Of a stretch of DNA of 64,000 nucleotides, positions 53,831-64,000 are shown piece by piece. Position 1 is the stretch's first letter. Every line of letters starts with the position of its first letter. Source of the DNA: Alopecurus myosuroides (taxonomy: Eukaryota; Streptophyta; Magnoliopsida; Poales; Poaceae); the NCBI GenBank assembly GCA_028641055.1, contig CM054063.1:46935920-46999919 (forward strand), given 5' to 3'. Made by a program: the position numbers and the translations under genes. A model generated the notes under the pieces. It did not search any database, was not told the DNA's origin, and was given only the letters and a program-made list of their open reading frames with translations.

Positions 53831-54191
53831 CTAATTATTCAACACTATGTGCAGAGAGAGAGAGGGGGCGTGGAGGAGGCTCGCTTGATATGCATGGACC
53901 GGCCTCTTCGGATTGTCTTGCACCGACTCCGTGCTGATTAGGGCGGATATATAGCCCAACTTGGCCTCGGGGTCGGACTCGGACTTGCTCGGAGTCGGAC
54001 TCGGACTCTGTCCCCGTTTCAAACAGCCGCGCGCACTTGACTTGGCCACGGAGTCGGACTCGATGGTGGCACTGTATATATATCCACGCCACAGTGGCTT
54101 TCTCGGCCTAGCGACCCAACCCAATCGAGCTCGAGATTTACTGCAGAGCCAAAAGTTACTGCAGAGCACGCCGTCTTCGTCAGAGATCAAG
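53831..54191. promoter_or_regulatory. Promoter-like block, partly duplicated from the 14.4-kb locus
   Basis: Contains TATA-like TATATATAT (54075-54083, plus) and GATATATAGCCC (53945), repeated GTCGGACTCGG words (53970-54060), and a donor-like CAAGGTACGC at 54189. On the minus strand AGCACGGAGTCGGTGCA (53919-53935) and GCATATCAAGC (53883-53893) occur in the same order as at 14400-14416 and 14486-14496. It looks like the 5' region of a relative of the gene split at 15161, here in opposite orientation. No coding exon is recognisable. Confidence 0.4.
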
Positions 54192-54636
54192 GTACGCTAG
54201 CTAGCTGTTGCACGATTGCTAGATGCATGCTTGGGGTCTACTAGCTACTCCCTCCGTCCGGGTTTGTTAGTCCTCTGCTAATTTGCAGCGCGACCAAAGC
54301 GTGAGCCTACTGGCCTATTTAATCGATGCGAAATCTCCTTAGCAACCAATCAAGCGACAGTAATAAAAGCCTAATTATGTTTGCCATGCAAACCGTCGCA
54401 TAGAAAAAGGAAGCAAAACCGGAAAGAAAAATTGCCTAGCGCCTTTTCCGTGCATGCACTGGTCCGTTTCTTCTGCGCGCTATTTCCCTCCCCGATCCCG
54501 CGCCCATTCAGGCAAAAAAGGATCGAAATTTTCGTTTGATTTCTAATTCGCCCGCTCCAATCTTGGATGTTAAATACGGCATGGCGTCTCCTCATATTTC
54601 TGCATCTCATCTCGCCCTCTACCTCTCCCGTTTCCA

Positions 54637-55606
54637 ATGGCGGAAGAACCACCAGGGAGCTCTTCACGGCGGCCGGCAGTGCGCACACTAGGCTCGTCTG
54701 GTCTTCGATCTGTGGCACCGTTCATCAAGGGTACGATCCTTGAGAGATCATGGGGTCGCAGCGTCGATGTACCGTCCAAGCCTGTGCGGCGCGTCGGCCT
54801 CATGCGCCCGCACGGTTCTTCTCTCGGCGGCGGTACCGGCTCTTCGTTCTCTGCTCCTTCCGCGGCCGCAAGTGGGAGCAGTGGTGAAATAACGAGGTGT
54901 GCTGGCGACCTACAGGGCAAAGGTCCTTTGATCGGGGACGGGAAACGGCTGTGTTCCCTGTCGTCACAGCAAGCGGGAAGGACGCCGGGGAACCGAGCGG
55001 CAGCGGCGTTGTGCAGGAAGTCGGCAACGTGGGCGGAGAAGAGATGGGTCGCGGATCATGTCGTCGACGCCGTCAACAAGTGAAGGGCAAAAAAACACCC
55101 ACTGTCGCCAAGGTTTCTGCATCGACATGGACTCAAGTTTCTTCAACACTAGAGGTTAGATCCGTTTGCCAATTATAGAGTTTTCTGTTTTGGGTACTGA
55201 TCCGCATGCTTATAGATGTGTTTTCTGTTTTAGATTGTGATCTTGAGATGGTAAGAAGTTGCATGCTTGTACATGCTTCTGTTTTAGGTTCAAAGATGGT
55301 GCATGCTTATATTTTTCTGTTTTAGGTTCAAAGAAGTTGCATGCTTATATATTTCTGTTTGAGAAGATAAAATGGTGCATGCTTACAGCTTCAAAGATGG
55401 TGCATGCTTATATTTTTCTGTTTTAGGTTCTCATGTTTAGATGACAAGATCGTGCATGCATGTACCACTGTGTTCTCCGTTTGATGTTCTTATTATCACT
55501 TTGTACAATTGTTAAGACAAAGTTAATTTGCATGTAGAACTGGCAATGGCAACACAAGCACACAATACTGACCAAGGTGCTGGCCTAGAGACAGAGATAA
55601 ATTTGA
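54637..55606 (+). other. Probable 5' exons of the mariner-like transposase gene
   Basis: From ATG 54637 a 148-codon frame (MAEEPPGSSSRRPAVRTLGS) and an overlapping frame at 54897-55178 could be joined through a frameshift to an exon ending TWTQVSSTLE|GTTAG (about 55154). A further short exon follows TGCATGTAG (55536): AMATQAHNTDQGAGLETEIN, to a GTATGT donor near 55608. N-terminal extensions differ widely among plant mariner proteins, so I hold this loosely. Confidence 0.35.
55200..55440. repeat. Imperfect tandem repeats in a mariner intron
   Basis: Several copies of a unit of about 40-60 bp containing GGTGCATGCTTATATTTTTC and TGTTTTAGGTTCAAAGA. Confidence 0.75.
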
Positions 55607-55689
55607 GTATGTCTCTTCACTTTTGTACATGTGCGATAAATGGATTAATCTACAATTTAAATTTAAAAACATTTGTTTTTGTTCCAAGA

Positions 55690-56889
55690 AGGGTAGTGAC
55701 AAGAATTTGGAGGCAAGTAATAAACGGAGGTGGGATCAACAGTGTCATTTGTCGAAGGATCGGGAAGGTTGGTAGAAAGAAGAAACATCTGGACATCGAA
55801 GCAATGGAAGCTGTCCCTACTGCCGAACGCACCACTATACGTCAACTAGCTGAAGCTATTAACATGTACAAGTCTACTGTTTTTCAAAAGTAAAAACTTT
55901 CTATGTTCAATTGTTTGTTTAGTACAATACCGACATGTAGTTGTCACTTACCAAAATATTTGTTCATTCGGTTTTGACAGGTTAAAAGAGAAGGAAATAA
56001 GAAGGGTAACAAGTGATGTCAAGCCCATGTTGACACAAGAGAACGAGAAGCAACGTTTGGTATATGCTATATATCAAGTTGAGCCCTCTACCTTCGATAA
56101 TGTTCCAAGTATGAAGGCCGGATTCAATGTTTGTCATTACGATGAGAAGTGGTTCTATAGAATTAGGAGGACTGAAAATGTATATTTGAGCAGTAGAGAG
56201 GAAGCACCAAAAAGAGAGACGAAAAGCAAGGGTCATATCCAGAAGATAATGTTTGTTTCCGCAATGGCTAGACCAAGATATGATGCCAACGGTAATTGCA
56301 CATTTGATGGGAAGATAGGCGTTTGGGCTTATGTCGAATGGGTTCAAGCACAAAAGAAAAGTCCTAATAGGTATGCACATTTTACCACATGTAAATTGAG
56401 AAGCTTATTCTATTTTACCTTTCTCTTCCACATAATATAAGTGATAATTGTTATGCTTCAAACAGGGATAAGGGAGATTGGGTGCTCAAGCCATGTGATC
56501 ACGTTGACAAGGATAAGAGTATGGAGTACCTTGCTAAATGTGTTCTTCCTGCGATCAAGGCCAAGTGGCCGGCTAGTGACAGGCACAACACCATTTTTAT
56601 CCAGCAAGATAACGCTAGAACTCATATTCAACCCAATGATCCATTATTTGTTAGTGAGGCTGCAAGGGATGGTTGGGACATTCAGATGGTGTATCAACCT
56701 CCTAACTCATCGGACTGTAATATTTTGGATCTTGGTTGGTTTGCTTCTATTCAATCTTTGTTTCAAAAGAAAATGCCAAAAACTCTTCAAGAAATACTAG
56801 CAAAAGTTAATCAGTCTTTAGCGGAATATCCACATCAAAAATTGAATAGGTACGACGCACAACAAATTTACTCGTGGATCATCCATTAG
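55690..56889 (+). CDS. Mariner-like transposase, DD39D, three exons
   Basis: Exons (about 55690)-55889, 55981-56370 and 56466-56889, with GT-AG introns 55890-55980 and 56371-56465 that join the frame exactly (FQ|K|LKEKE and PN|R|DKGDW). Domains: the second half of the DNA-binding region (TTIRQLAEAINMYKSTVFQK), then the catalytic core with first Asp in CHYDEKWFYRI, second in IFIQQDNARTH and third in CNILDLGWFAS. There are 39 residues between the last two, the plant mariner signature. The C-terminus ends YSWIIH. Cut-and-paste transposase acting at TA sites and a potential source of activity for Stowaway MITEs. The catalytic triad is complete and the core has no stops, but the first half of the helix-turn-helix region (usual motif before RTVQRIW) is not visible upstream of VVTRIWRQ, so DNA binding is probably lost. 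Confidence 0.82.
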
Positions 56890-57150
56890 TATGCATGTGT
56901 ATATGCATATGCATGCGCATGTGCTCAGCCTTATGCATGAAATAACGAACGGCATGCATATGCGGGATACGAGGTGCGATCGGTAACATGCAGCTTGTGT
57001 TCAGACCACATGCAAACAACCTGGTTCACACACGGGAGAGAAAACCGGAAACAAACTGACGAGGAGAGGAAGGAGCAGCCGAGTGGGACCAGGCCATAAA
57101 TTTCGCCACGGTTATTGAGGAAATTAAATTTTTACGGGCCTTGTGGGGGC
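56890..57150. other. 3' flank of the mariner gene
   Basis: Runs of alternating ATGCAT and CATATGCATG just after the stop codon (56890-56960), then a GGGACCAGGCCATAAATTTC segment. No inverted terminus matching 54248 is seen. Confidence 0.35.
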
Positions 57151-58061
57151 TTAGGGTGTGTTTGGTTGAGACGATATGATTCAGTGGATAAGCGCATCTC
57201 CAACCACCTGGTTAGGGATAGCCATTTTTTCTGTTTGGTTGGAAAGACAAGAAGAGGTTAGGGATAACCAATTTTTTGTTTGGTTGGAGGGACAAAAGTG
57301 GCTACATGGTTGTGATGACTCGCTTTGGTTGAGGCGGTGAGATTACACTCTACGTCACATTTGACCAACAAAAATATTTCACAAGCTTCAAATAGAAATT
57401 TTACAAGTATAATCCATGTATTAACCAAACTGCATATATGGGAAGAATCACCGTAGCATAACAAATATTCAGCAATAATAGTGAATGGCTAGCATTTCTC
57501 AGATCTCAAGTAGAGCTAATCCCGATTAAGGTGTGTCGATCACAAGTAGAGCAAAGCCCGATTCAGGTGTCCCCAGCTATCGCTAGTATTCAAGTAAAAA
57601 AAAACAATGGATATGATTCAGATTTGAGCCAACGCTGTCGACCGGTGCATCCCAGATGCAGCCCGCTGCAGAGTCAACTATCTAAAGATTCCCGGAGCAG
57701 CCCGAGGCAGCCGCCGCCTCCTTCGTCTGCTAGCTTTACCGCCGCTCCTCCTGGCTGATCTCGCCTAGTGCAACGTTAGCAGCGGTCGTGGCGGGCTCCA
57801 AAGGCTACGATGCTGCCCCGTGCTAGCCTTCGGGCTCTACGCCGTGGATGCGCCCACCGTGCTGGGAAGCAGTAGGGGCTCAGAATATCCCGCTGCGGCG
57901 GCGCGTACATGGCAGTCTGAGACTTGCCGGTACCCAAGGGCACGGCTGCGAGGAGACCGGAGATGGGGAGGGGAAATGGGTTTTTTCTTTTGCGGGAGGG
58001 ACGGGTGAGCGAACGGGAGGTTTTTTGAACAGGGAATGGCCCCGAAGGACCCAGAGCTGCA

Positions 58062-58844
58062 TTACTTTAGCGGTAAGATTACATAGAGGGGCTTAAAAGA
58101 AAAGAAAATTACAACTGAGCCCTTAGAAATTACAACCAGGACCCTGCAAAGATTGCCAAAAAAGCAATCCGGTCCTCCACCATTACCGCAGCTACCGGAC
58201 CTCCAGACGCAGGCGAAGACGACATCGCCGGGGACAAGACCACTTGGGACAGCACCTCCGTAGATCCCCACGCCGAGATCCTCCAAGATCTTCCAGCAAA
58301 GGAAGATGAAGCTCGGAGATCGAAAGAATCCGAGCGCGGAGTGGCCTCCTTGGCCTAGCATAGCCTCATCACTTGGGAGCTTGGGCTTGGAACCTCCGCA
58401 GATCGCAGCTCGTGAAGGAGGCAACGCATCACCTACTCCACCTTCCCTCCACAGCCGAGCTTGAAGAAACGGAAACGTACCTGCATCTTGAATCCCCCCA
58501 CCCTGCGGGCATCCGAGAGGAAGAGAACGCTCCAGATCTTGCTTAGCACGACCGCAAACGAGCTTATTTGAGAAGACGCCGCCATCTCCATCCCGCCTCA
58601 CTGCCTCCCGCCATGAGAGGAGATCTTCAGAGATAGAGAGGAGATCCAAGCCATGGCTCGGGGATGACCTAGACGAACGACGCAGCGGCATAACGCCGAA
58701 AACCACGAAGGAAAAACATCTAGTAAATCCTACTGCTACACCTCTATACACAGGGGACCGGCATCCCAGCCCGTCTCGACGCCTACCAGCAAGAACGCGG
58801 GCGGCGGGAGAGGCCGAAGACGGGAGCTGACGGCTGACTCTCAA
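58062..58844 (-). other. Open frame of unknown nature inside the Harbinger-type element
   Basis: 260 codons from MRVSRQLPSSASPAARVLAG to PLYVILPLK, Arg/Gly/Ser-rich, with hydrophobic patches near the C-terminus (VVISKGSVVIFFSF). No motif is recognised. GC-rich composition can keep a frame open by chance, so coding status is doubtful. It may derive from a captured host sequence. Confidence 0.25.
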
Positions 58845-58999
58845 AGCGGTGGAAGCGATAAGGTAGTCTCCTCCCGATTACTAGTTCGCAGCACTCAGAA
58901 GTAACAAAAAGGCTCCGTCGAGCGAACGGGAGGTGAGCCGGCCGAAAGCGGCTGCCCTCATCCGCCACTTTTCGTCGGATCAGCTCAACCACCCTTTTA

Positions 59000-59266
59000 G
59001 GGCTCATTAGATTCAAAGGAAATCCATAGGATTTTTTGTAGGAAAAAATCCTATAGGAAATTTTCCTTTAGTATAGGAAATATTCCTATAGGAATTTTGT
59101 AGGGTAAATCCTATAGGAAACTAACATGAGGTCCAACCTCATGGAAAAATTCCTTTACACAATCAAATAGAACCACTCTTTCCATAGGATTCAACTTGAC
59201 ATGTCATTCCAATCCTATAGGATTGCTATTCATGTGTTTTTCCTATCCTACAAATCAAAGAAGCCC
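59000..59266. mobile_element. Tourist MITE nested in the Harbinger-type element
   Basis: TIRs GGGCTCATTAGATTCAAAGG and, on the minus strand, GGGCTTCTTTGATTTG. The TTA TSD is at 58997-58999 and 59267-59269. The interior is packed with TCCTATAGGA palindromes. Confidence 0.88.
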
Positions 59267-59430
59267 TTAGACGAATATTCCCTAAATCTGGTTATCCCTG
59301 CCACTTTCATCCTTCCAACCAAACGGAGGGCAACCACAAAAAAATGGCTACCCCTAGCCAGTTGAGGGATAGCCACTGAACCAAACACACCCTTAGTTTC
59401 CGGACAAATAGATTTTTATTAGGGGACTAA

Positions 59431-59640
59431 GGGCATCTCCGGTCGCCCCCCCCCCCCCCCAAGAGCCCCCCAGGCGGCCTTTTTAGCGCCGGAAGCGGCG
59501 AATAGCGTTGTTTCCGCACCAGTCGCCGCCCAGAAGTCCAAATAGCGCCGTTTCGGCGCTATTTCGCGCCGCGGCACCCAGGCCAAACCCAGCCCGCTGG
59601 GTTCGGTTTGGGGGGGGGGGCGAAACTGCGCTGCAGCCCG
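59431..59640. repeat. Possible left end of a DNA transposon
   Basis: GGGCATCTCCGGTCGCCCCC follows CTAA and is like the GGGCATCTCCAACxG ends of common cereal DNA transposons. A C16 run (about 59446-59461) and a G10 run (about 59611-59620) follow. The opposite end was not found. Confidence 0.4.
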
Positions 59641-59961
59641 CGCGGGCCAGCTCTATCAGTGACGCGGCGCAAAAACGCGGGAACAGAAACCCCCCGTGAT
59701 CATCTTCTCGGCTCCCGCGTCGGTCAAAGGCTGCCGGCGTTTATGGCGTGGCGGCCGCCCAGTGCATGCGCCCGTTCAAAGGCTGCCGGCGTAATGGCGT
59801 GGCGGGCGGCAGCGGGGGGACGCGCGCGCAGTAAATGCCCGGCAGGCTACAAAAGCCCCCCGCCGCTCGCCGCCCGCCCCATTCTTCCACCTCGCTGCTC
59901 CCTCGCCCTTCTTCCTCGGCGCTCTCCTCTCTTCCCCGTGCTCTCTCCTCCCTCCACGCAG

Positions 59962-60955
59962 ATGGCCAACTACGACGACGCCGCAGCCGCCAACGGATGG
60001 CGCCGCCGCCACCTTCGCCGGAACGAGGCGTCGGCGCTGTACCGGGCGTACTACCCGTGCCCGCCGGACATGCGCCTCCCGAGTTCCGGCGGAGGCCAGC
60101 CTCGCTGGACCCTCAGCGTGGGCGGGGTGCCCGTGCCCCCGATCCCTTCAACGGACGCGGAGTTCCGGCAGGCCATCGCCGAGGTGCGCCAAGGCCTGCC
60201 GGCGGACGAGGCCGCGCGGCTCCACTGGAGGCCGCACGGCCAGGACGTCTTTTGGTGGCAAGAGCTCCAGCGCCGCCGACCTCGCCGCCCAGGGCAACAA
60301 CAGCCCCGTCGAGGGTCGCGCCAACAGCCACGGGCGCAAGCGCTGGTGGGGAGGCCAGCACCGCACTCTCGAGTGGGTGCTGGATTACATCCACGCCGGC
60401 AACGAGCCCCGGCTGGAGATGCCGCCCCGCCAGAACCCCTCGTGGAATCCGCGGCGGATGGGCGGCGGCTCGTCGTCGGCCACGTCGTCCTCCTCCGGCG
60501 CGCAGTCCATGTCGCTCACCCCTCCTCTTCTAAACTCCGGCGCGCCAGTCCCCAGGCGCGGCGGCGGCGCCCTGCGCATCGGCGAGCCACGCTAGCGGCA
60601 GGACGCCGGCTTCGAGCGCACCGTCCGCCCGAAGACGGAGGCGGACGAGGATGAGGACGACGAGGAGTGGCCCGACCTCAAGTTCGCCGAGGAGCTGTCG
60701 GGCAACACGCTCCAGTCCGTCGCCGAAGACGTCGCCGAGGACTGGAGCCAGCGTGACAGCACCGCCGAGGAGCTGGAGCTCCAGCGCCGCTTGCTCGCTG
60801 AGGCCGAGCAGCGCAAGGCGGCGCGCGAGCAAGAGGCTGCCGCCAACGCGGCCCGCCGCCGCATTCCTCTCCCGCCGCAGACGAGGGAGATCCCGTACGT
60901 CGTGTTCGACCCCGACTCCGACGAAGAAGCCGAGGTCCTGCGAGCCCTCGCGGTG
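59962..60955 (+). pseudogene. Transposon-associated accessory protein, frameshifted
   Basis: ATG at 59962: MANYDDAAAANGWRRRHLRR, then YYPCPPDMRLPSSGG, LSVGGVPVPPIPSTDAEFRQ and HGQDVFWWQELQRRR. A frameshift near 60260 is followed by NSHGRKRWWGGQHRTLEWVL and NPSWNPRRMGGGSSSATSSS, a TAG at 60592-60594, and then an acidic and coiled tail (DEDEDDEEWPDLKFAEELSG, ELELQRRLLAEAEQRKAARE, VVFDPDSDEEAEVLRAL). The block order (basic start, P-W-x-L-x-V/P-VPP, W-rich charged block, acidic tail) parallels the CACTA accessory ORF at 21115-22170. Function unknown. Sequence after about 60955 belongs to a Gypsy gag. Confidence 0.45.
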
Positions 60956-61010
60956 AGCAGGTGGGCCTGCGTCCAAAGGTGCTTACATCACGGGAGAAGC
61001 TCGGAAGAGC

Positions 61011-62327
61011 ATGGAGAATCTTGTCGTCGGCGAGATCTACATCGACCACAAAGGAGAGAAGACGGTGGACGATTCCGGCTGGGGGCCAGAGTCGGATCAC
61101 CTCGAATCCGGATCCGTCGTGACAATAGGCCGGATCAGCGTCTTCATCGGTATGGTATGTGCTTCTGGTTCGATCCCTGACAATTTTGAATCTGATTCTG
61201 TGCCAGGGGAGGCCGCCTATATCCCGTCAGATGAAGAAGAATCAGTTGGAACTACATATTCAACAGAAGAGCCCATCACGAAGTGGGAACAGCCGGAGGA
61301 GCCGGCATGGACCCCGCGTGACCGGGTCGATAGAGAGGATGATACCGAGTCCATCCTGGATCTGCTGGAAAACCGGTATGAGGAGAATAACAGCGAAGGG
61401 GAACAGCATGAATTCGCGCCAAGCATCATACGCCGAGCCGCGGTTTACACGGCTCCCGCGACCAATCTCAACCAAGAGACCGTAACCGCGGCCGCGGCCG
61501 GGTCAGCACAAGTATTAACCCGGCAGCAGGGGCCGGCTAACGGAAACACGGTTTTGGCCCAGATTGACGGAGAGTCGGCATCGGTCACCAGTCAAGCACC
61601 AGAAAATGAGCTACACGCGAACACGTTCGGATTCCTAGCAAACCGGACGCCAGGAGCGGGTCCCTCCAATCCGCAACACCCGGCCTTGTTCGATAACAAT
61701 CTGATCCTAGATCCGACGGTTCTCGCCACAGTTATTACTCCAGAAAACGCGGCAGAACGTGTTAGGGATTTGGACGTAGCCCGTCGTGCATTGGAGCAGC
61801 AGAGGAGGCAAGTGGAAGCAGAAAGGCAAGGGATGGCCACACGGCAATGTGAGCTGGATGCACTGGAAACTCGGCTCCGAGAGGAAACGACTAGAATACA
61901 TCAAAGGCATCAAACTAGATTACCAGCATTGGGAGGAGTCATAAACCCGGCCGCGCTATTTATCACGCCTCAGGATCAGCCGATTCCAGCGGCAAATCCA
62001 GGGACTGCCCCTCAGCCGACAACCGGAAGAGTACAACCGGCAGATGTGCAGGCCGGATTACCTGCACCGCAGACTGGAGTCATTGCCGGCAACGTTGTAC
62101 CACCACCGCCACCATCGCGTTTTCGCACACCAACGGGTCATTACAACAATCCCATGGACAACGTGTACGCGGCAACGCTTGCACTAAATCAAATCCCCGT
62201 GAGAGAGTCACCCCACGCAGAGGAGACCCGGCGGGCGATAGATATGCTGCGCACCGCGGTGGCGCAACAGGTTAATTACCCGGATCACAGAAGTGGAATG
62301 CATGGGACGCCATATGTCGTGGGATAA
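61011..62327 (+). pseudogene. Gag N-terminal fragment of a second Gypsy element
   Basis: 438 codons starting MENLVVGEIYIDHKGEKTVD, acidic in the first 150 residues, with a coiled coil in the middle (VRDLDVARRALEQQRRQVEA, ELDALETRLREETTRIHQRH) and a Pro-rich, DNVYAATLALNQIPV-containing end. This arrangement is that of the long gag leader regions of cereal Gypsy elements. It lacks the gag core, protease and pol. Eleven bases after its stop codon the LTR of another element begins (62339), so the rest was probably displaced by that insertion, to the right of the window. Confidence 0.55.
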
Positions 62328-62338
62328 TCACGGCAGAT

Positions 62339-62788
62339 GTTACCAGGGGTAACTGATCTTGGGGCAAGTCGACACAGGCGTTTGGGAGAGGGTTTAGCTC
62401 AAGGGAAGACATGGTATAACTTGATCTGACAGCCGGCAATCGAAGTCGCCGGATCTCTATTCTCGATACAATAACTCGATTAGGGTTTACACTGGATACT
62501 CGATACCACACGATATTGCTAGGGTTCTTAGATCTCTCTCAATCTATACCCGGGGGTCGGTTTATATAGCTCCCGTACCCCCTAACTTACTTTACAAGGC
62601 ACACCCGGGTCCTACCCAGACACGGCGTGCTAACCCTAACTTTCCTTTACAACACCCACAATCCGGGTCACTAGGCCCACGAGCTTGGGACTCCACAAAC
62701 ATCTTTATCCCTAGCCGTATCCTGCTCACTGTCTCTGGGCCGGGTTATTCCTCGGATCTTGACATACCGGGTTAGCATCCCCCCATCA
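62339..62788 (-). repeat. LTR of a third Gypsy element (3' LTR, minus orientation)
   Basis: Begins TGTTACCAGGGG and ends CCCCCCATCA, 450 bp. A minus-strand TATA (CTATATAAACC) lies at about 62561-62571. To the right GTAGTCCCCAGAATAGCC is, on the minus strand, a purine-rich tract abutting the LTR, the same LTR/polypurine layout as at 31926/31927. The partner LTR and TSD are outside the window. Confidence 0.65.
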
Positions 62789-63171
62789 GTAGTCCCCAGA
62801 ATAGCCTGGGCTTCACGGATCTCCTTGAAGCGCTAGCTATTCCTGAAAAGATATCAATCACACGGGCACATGGAAACCGGGTTAAGATGTTTCAACATTC
62901 AGCTAGGCCTTGCTCCTTGGTGGCCATGCGATAATTCAGGTTTTTCCCTCCAAACACCTTGGTTCAAACTTCTGGGTCCAAATCATAGTAGCAACGCCAA
63001 GATCCTATGCTTGACAGTTAATCCCATCATCGCGGGACGAATCCCCTTCTCTCTTTATCCGGATGCTTTACTCAATACTGGGCGCATATCTCGCAGGAAC
63101 TTTAAATAAATAGCCGTTTTACCCCCACAATTCCCGGCCTCCACTCACCGAACCGGGCTTACCCAGTCGCA

Positions 63172-63179
63172 CTATAAAA
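63172..63179 (+). promoter_or_regulatory. TATA box of the antisense gene in the third Gypsy element
   Basis: TATAAAAA in GTCGCACTATAAAAAAGCTC, about 800 bp upstream of the ATG at 63970 and facing into the element. Confidence 0.5.
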
Positions 63180-63199
63180 AAGCTCCTTAGGAGTGACTC

Positions 63200-64000
63200 G
63201 AACCCTAACGGCTCATTTCCCCCACTCCATTCCTTTCTCCCTTTGAGCTCTCTTTCCTCCTGAGCGCCACCACGGATCTTCCACGCACGTCACCGGAACC
63301 CATTGCCCGAAGGCTACGCTCCGCCACCGGTCACTCCGCGCCGCCGCCAAGATCCGCCGGCGAATCCTCATCCGGCCCGCCAAGAACCGCGAAAGGACAC
63401 CAGGCCTGCGCCATCTGCCTCCGCAAGGCCTCCCTCGGATCTCCTCCGGTAAGCCTTTTGCGTTCATCAACTTTCCCTCGCAACCTCTGATTTTTTTCCT
63501 CAGATTAGATCTAGATCCGTCCGCCTCAGATTTCTTGGCTAGACCGGATTAGGCTACCCATAGTCTCTTTTAGTTCGCACAAAGGATAAAGCGCATACTC
63601 CAACCAACTCGTCTACCGCCCACAATCATTGCCCTCGCCACAAACTTGAAAATAAAACTTCCAATCTAGGCTCGTACTGCCCAAGATTTCCGCCTCTGCA
63701 TCAATCACTCGGCTGGACTGCTTCTTTTTAATCCCCTTTATTCACGTTTGGCGCTTAATCCACTGCCCATTGTTTTCAAAAAGCTTCTTTACCATTTAGA
63801 CCCCATAAATTTCTCCATAATACGCAATACCCGGAACTTCCGAGCTTGATTCTACGGGCTAACACCCGGATCTTCTGCCATACCTCAATACCATCCGGCT
63901 GATACTTGACCGTTTCGTAACTTCCATGTCTTAATCTTCTTCTTATTTGGTGCCTTGCAGGTCAACCTCATGGCTCCCAAGAAACAGGTGAAAACCCCAA
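63200..64000 (+). CDS. Antisense gene of the third Gypsy element, 5' end
   Basis: A CT-rich leader (63200-63449) ends at a donor (CTCCGGTAAGCC), and an intron of about 500 bp runs to the acceptor CCTTGCAG at 63953-63960. ATG at 63970 opens MAPKKQVKTP and runs off the window. The position (3' LTR, purine tract, promoter, spliced plus-strand gene) mirrors the first Gypsy element's antisense gene, whose product begins MAGGKKRSA. That the product carries the same PF04195-type domain is an inference from this position. Confidence 0.5.

Larger units (their letters stand above)
54248..57150 (+). mobile_element. Plant mariner-like element (right end not found)
   Basis: The left end CTCCCTCCGTCCGGGTTTGT follows TA (54246-54247), the classic mariner/Stowaway terminus. 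A spliced transposase gene with a DD39D triad ends at 56889. I could not find the matching right TIR before the Harbinger-type element at 57154, so the right end is either decayed or lost. The coordinate given is an upper limit. Confidence 0.75.
57154..59392. mobile_element. PIF/Harbinger (Tourist)-type element with unknown internal sequence
   Basis: TIRs GGGTGTGTTTGGTTGAG on the left and, on the minus strand, GGGTGTGTTTGGTTCAG on the right. The TTA TSD is at 57151-57153 and 59393-59395. Further inside, GGTTAGGGATAGCCA-type words and their complements recur near both ends (57205-57265 and 59280-59375). No transposase is recognisable. The middle (57500-58980) is GC-rich with a 260-codon minus-strand frame (58062-58844) that I cannot assign. 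A Tourist MITE is nested at 59000-59266. Confidence 0.85.

Noticed and set aside
58062..58844. A captured protein-coding gene of known family
   Set aside because: No recognisable motif; kept only as an unassigned open frame.

Overview
The window is repeat-dense plant nuclear DNA, almost certainly from a large-genome grass (Pooideae, most likely a wheat, barley or Aegilops relative). The grounds are the nested transposons, the Tourist, Stowaway and hAT miniature elements with intact target-site duplications (TSDs), a Gypsy element with two RNase H domains and an antisense gene, a CACTA element with CCGGGAC subterminal repeats, and the very low density of host genes. The organism call is inference; the element boundaries below were read from the sequence.

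Layout. 0-15 kb: mostly non-coding, with a Mutator-like element (1639-3154, 9-bp TSD) carrying a nested hAT miniature element (2612-2789, 8-bp TSD), a 5'-truncated LINE (7450-8098, 16-bp TSD), a SINE candidate, an orphan ubiquitin-like ORF (13416-13667, minus), a Tourist element (13762-14034) and the 5' end of an unidentified host gene. 15.16-22.90 kb: a complete 7.7-kb CACTA element with a TGT TSD, inserted in that host gene. It carries a deleted tnp2 transposase, 2.7 tandem 274-bp copies of a fragment of a DRM-type de novo DNA methyltransferase, a 320-bp-arm inverted repeat and a convergent proline-rich accessory ORF. This combination is the most interesting thing in the window.

24.06-29.94 kb (minus): a FAR1/MULE transposase gene broken by a Stowaway element and a 3.9-kb LINE. 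31.08-46.33 kb (plus): a trypsin-like (DegP-type) grass protein pseudogene, split by a 12.9-kb Gypsy element of Tat type (31435-44325, minus, CTATT TSD) and cut short by a second LINE (46334-about 51465). The Gypsy element carries a plus-strand multi-exon gene between integrase and 3' LTR. 54.25-57.15 kb: a plant mariner-like element with its DD39D triad. 57.15-59.39 kb: a Harbinger/Tourist-type element (TTA TSD) with a nested MITE. 59.4-61 kb: a transposon accessory pseudogene resembling the CACTA one. 61.0-64.0 kb: a Gypsy gag fragment interrupted by the LTR and antisense-gene start of another Gypsy element that runs off the window.

No intact, confidently functional host gene is visible. 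The window is a layered record of insertions: CACTA into a host exon, MITE and LINE into a MULE, Gypsy and LINE into a protease gene, hAT into a MULE, MITE into Harbinger. The CACTA element may link transposon and host silencing, since DNA-methyltransferase cargo sits about 220 bp from a hairpin-forming repeat.
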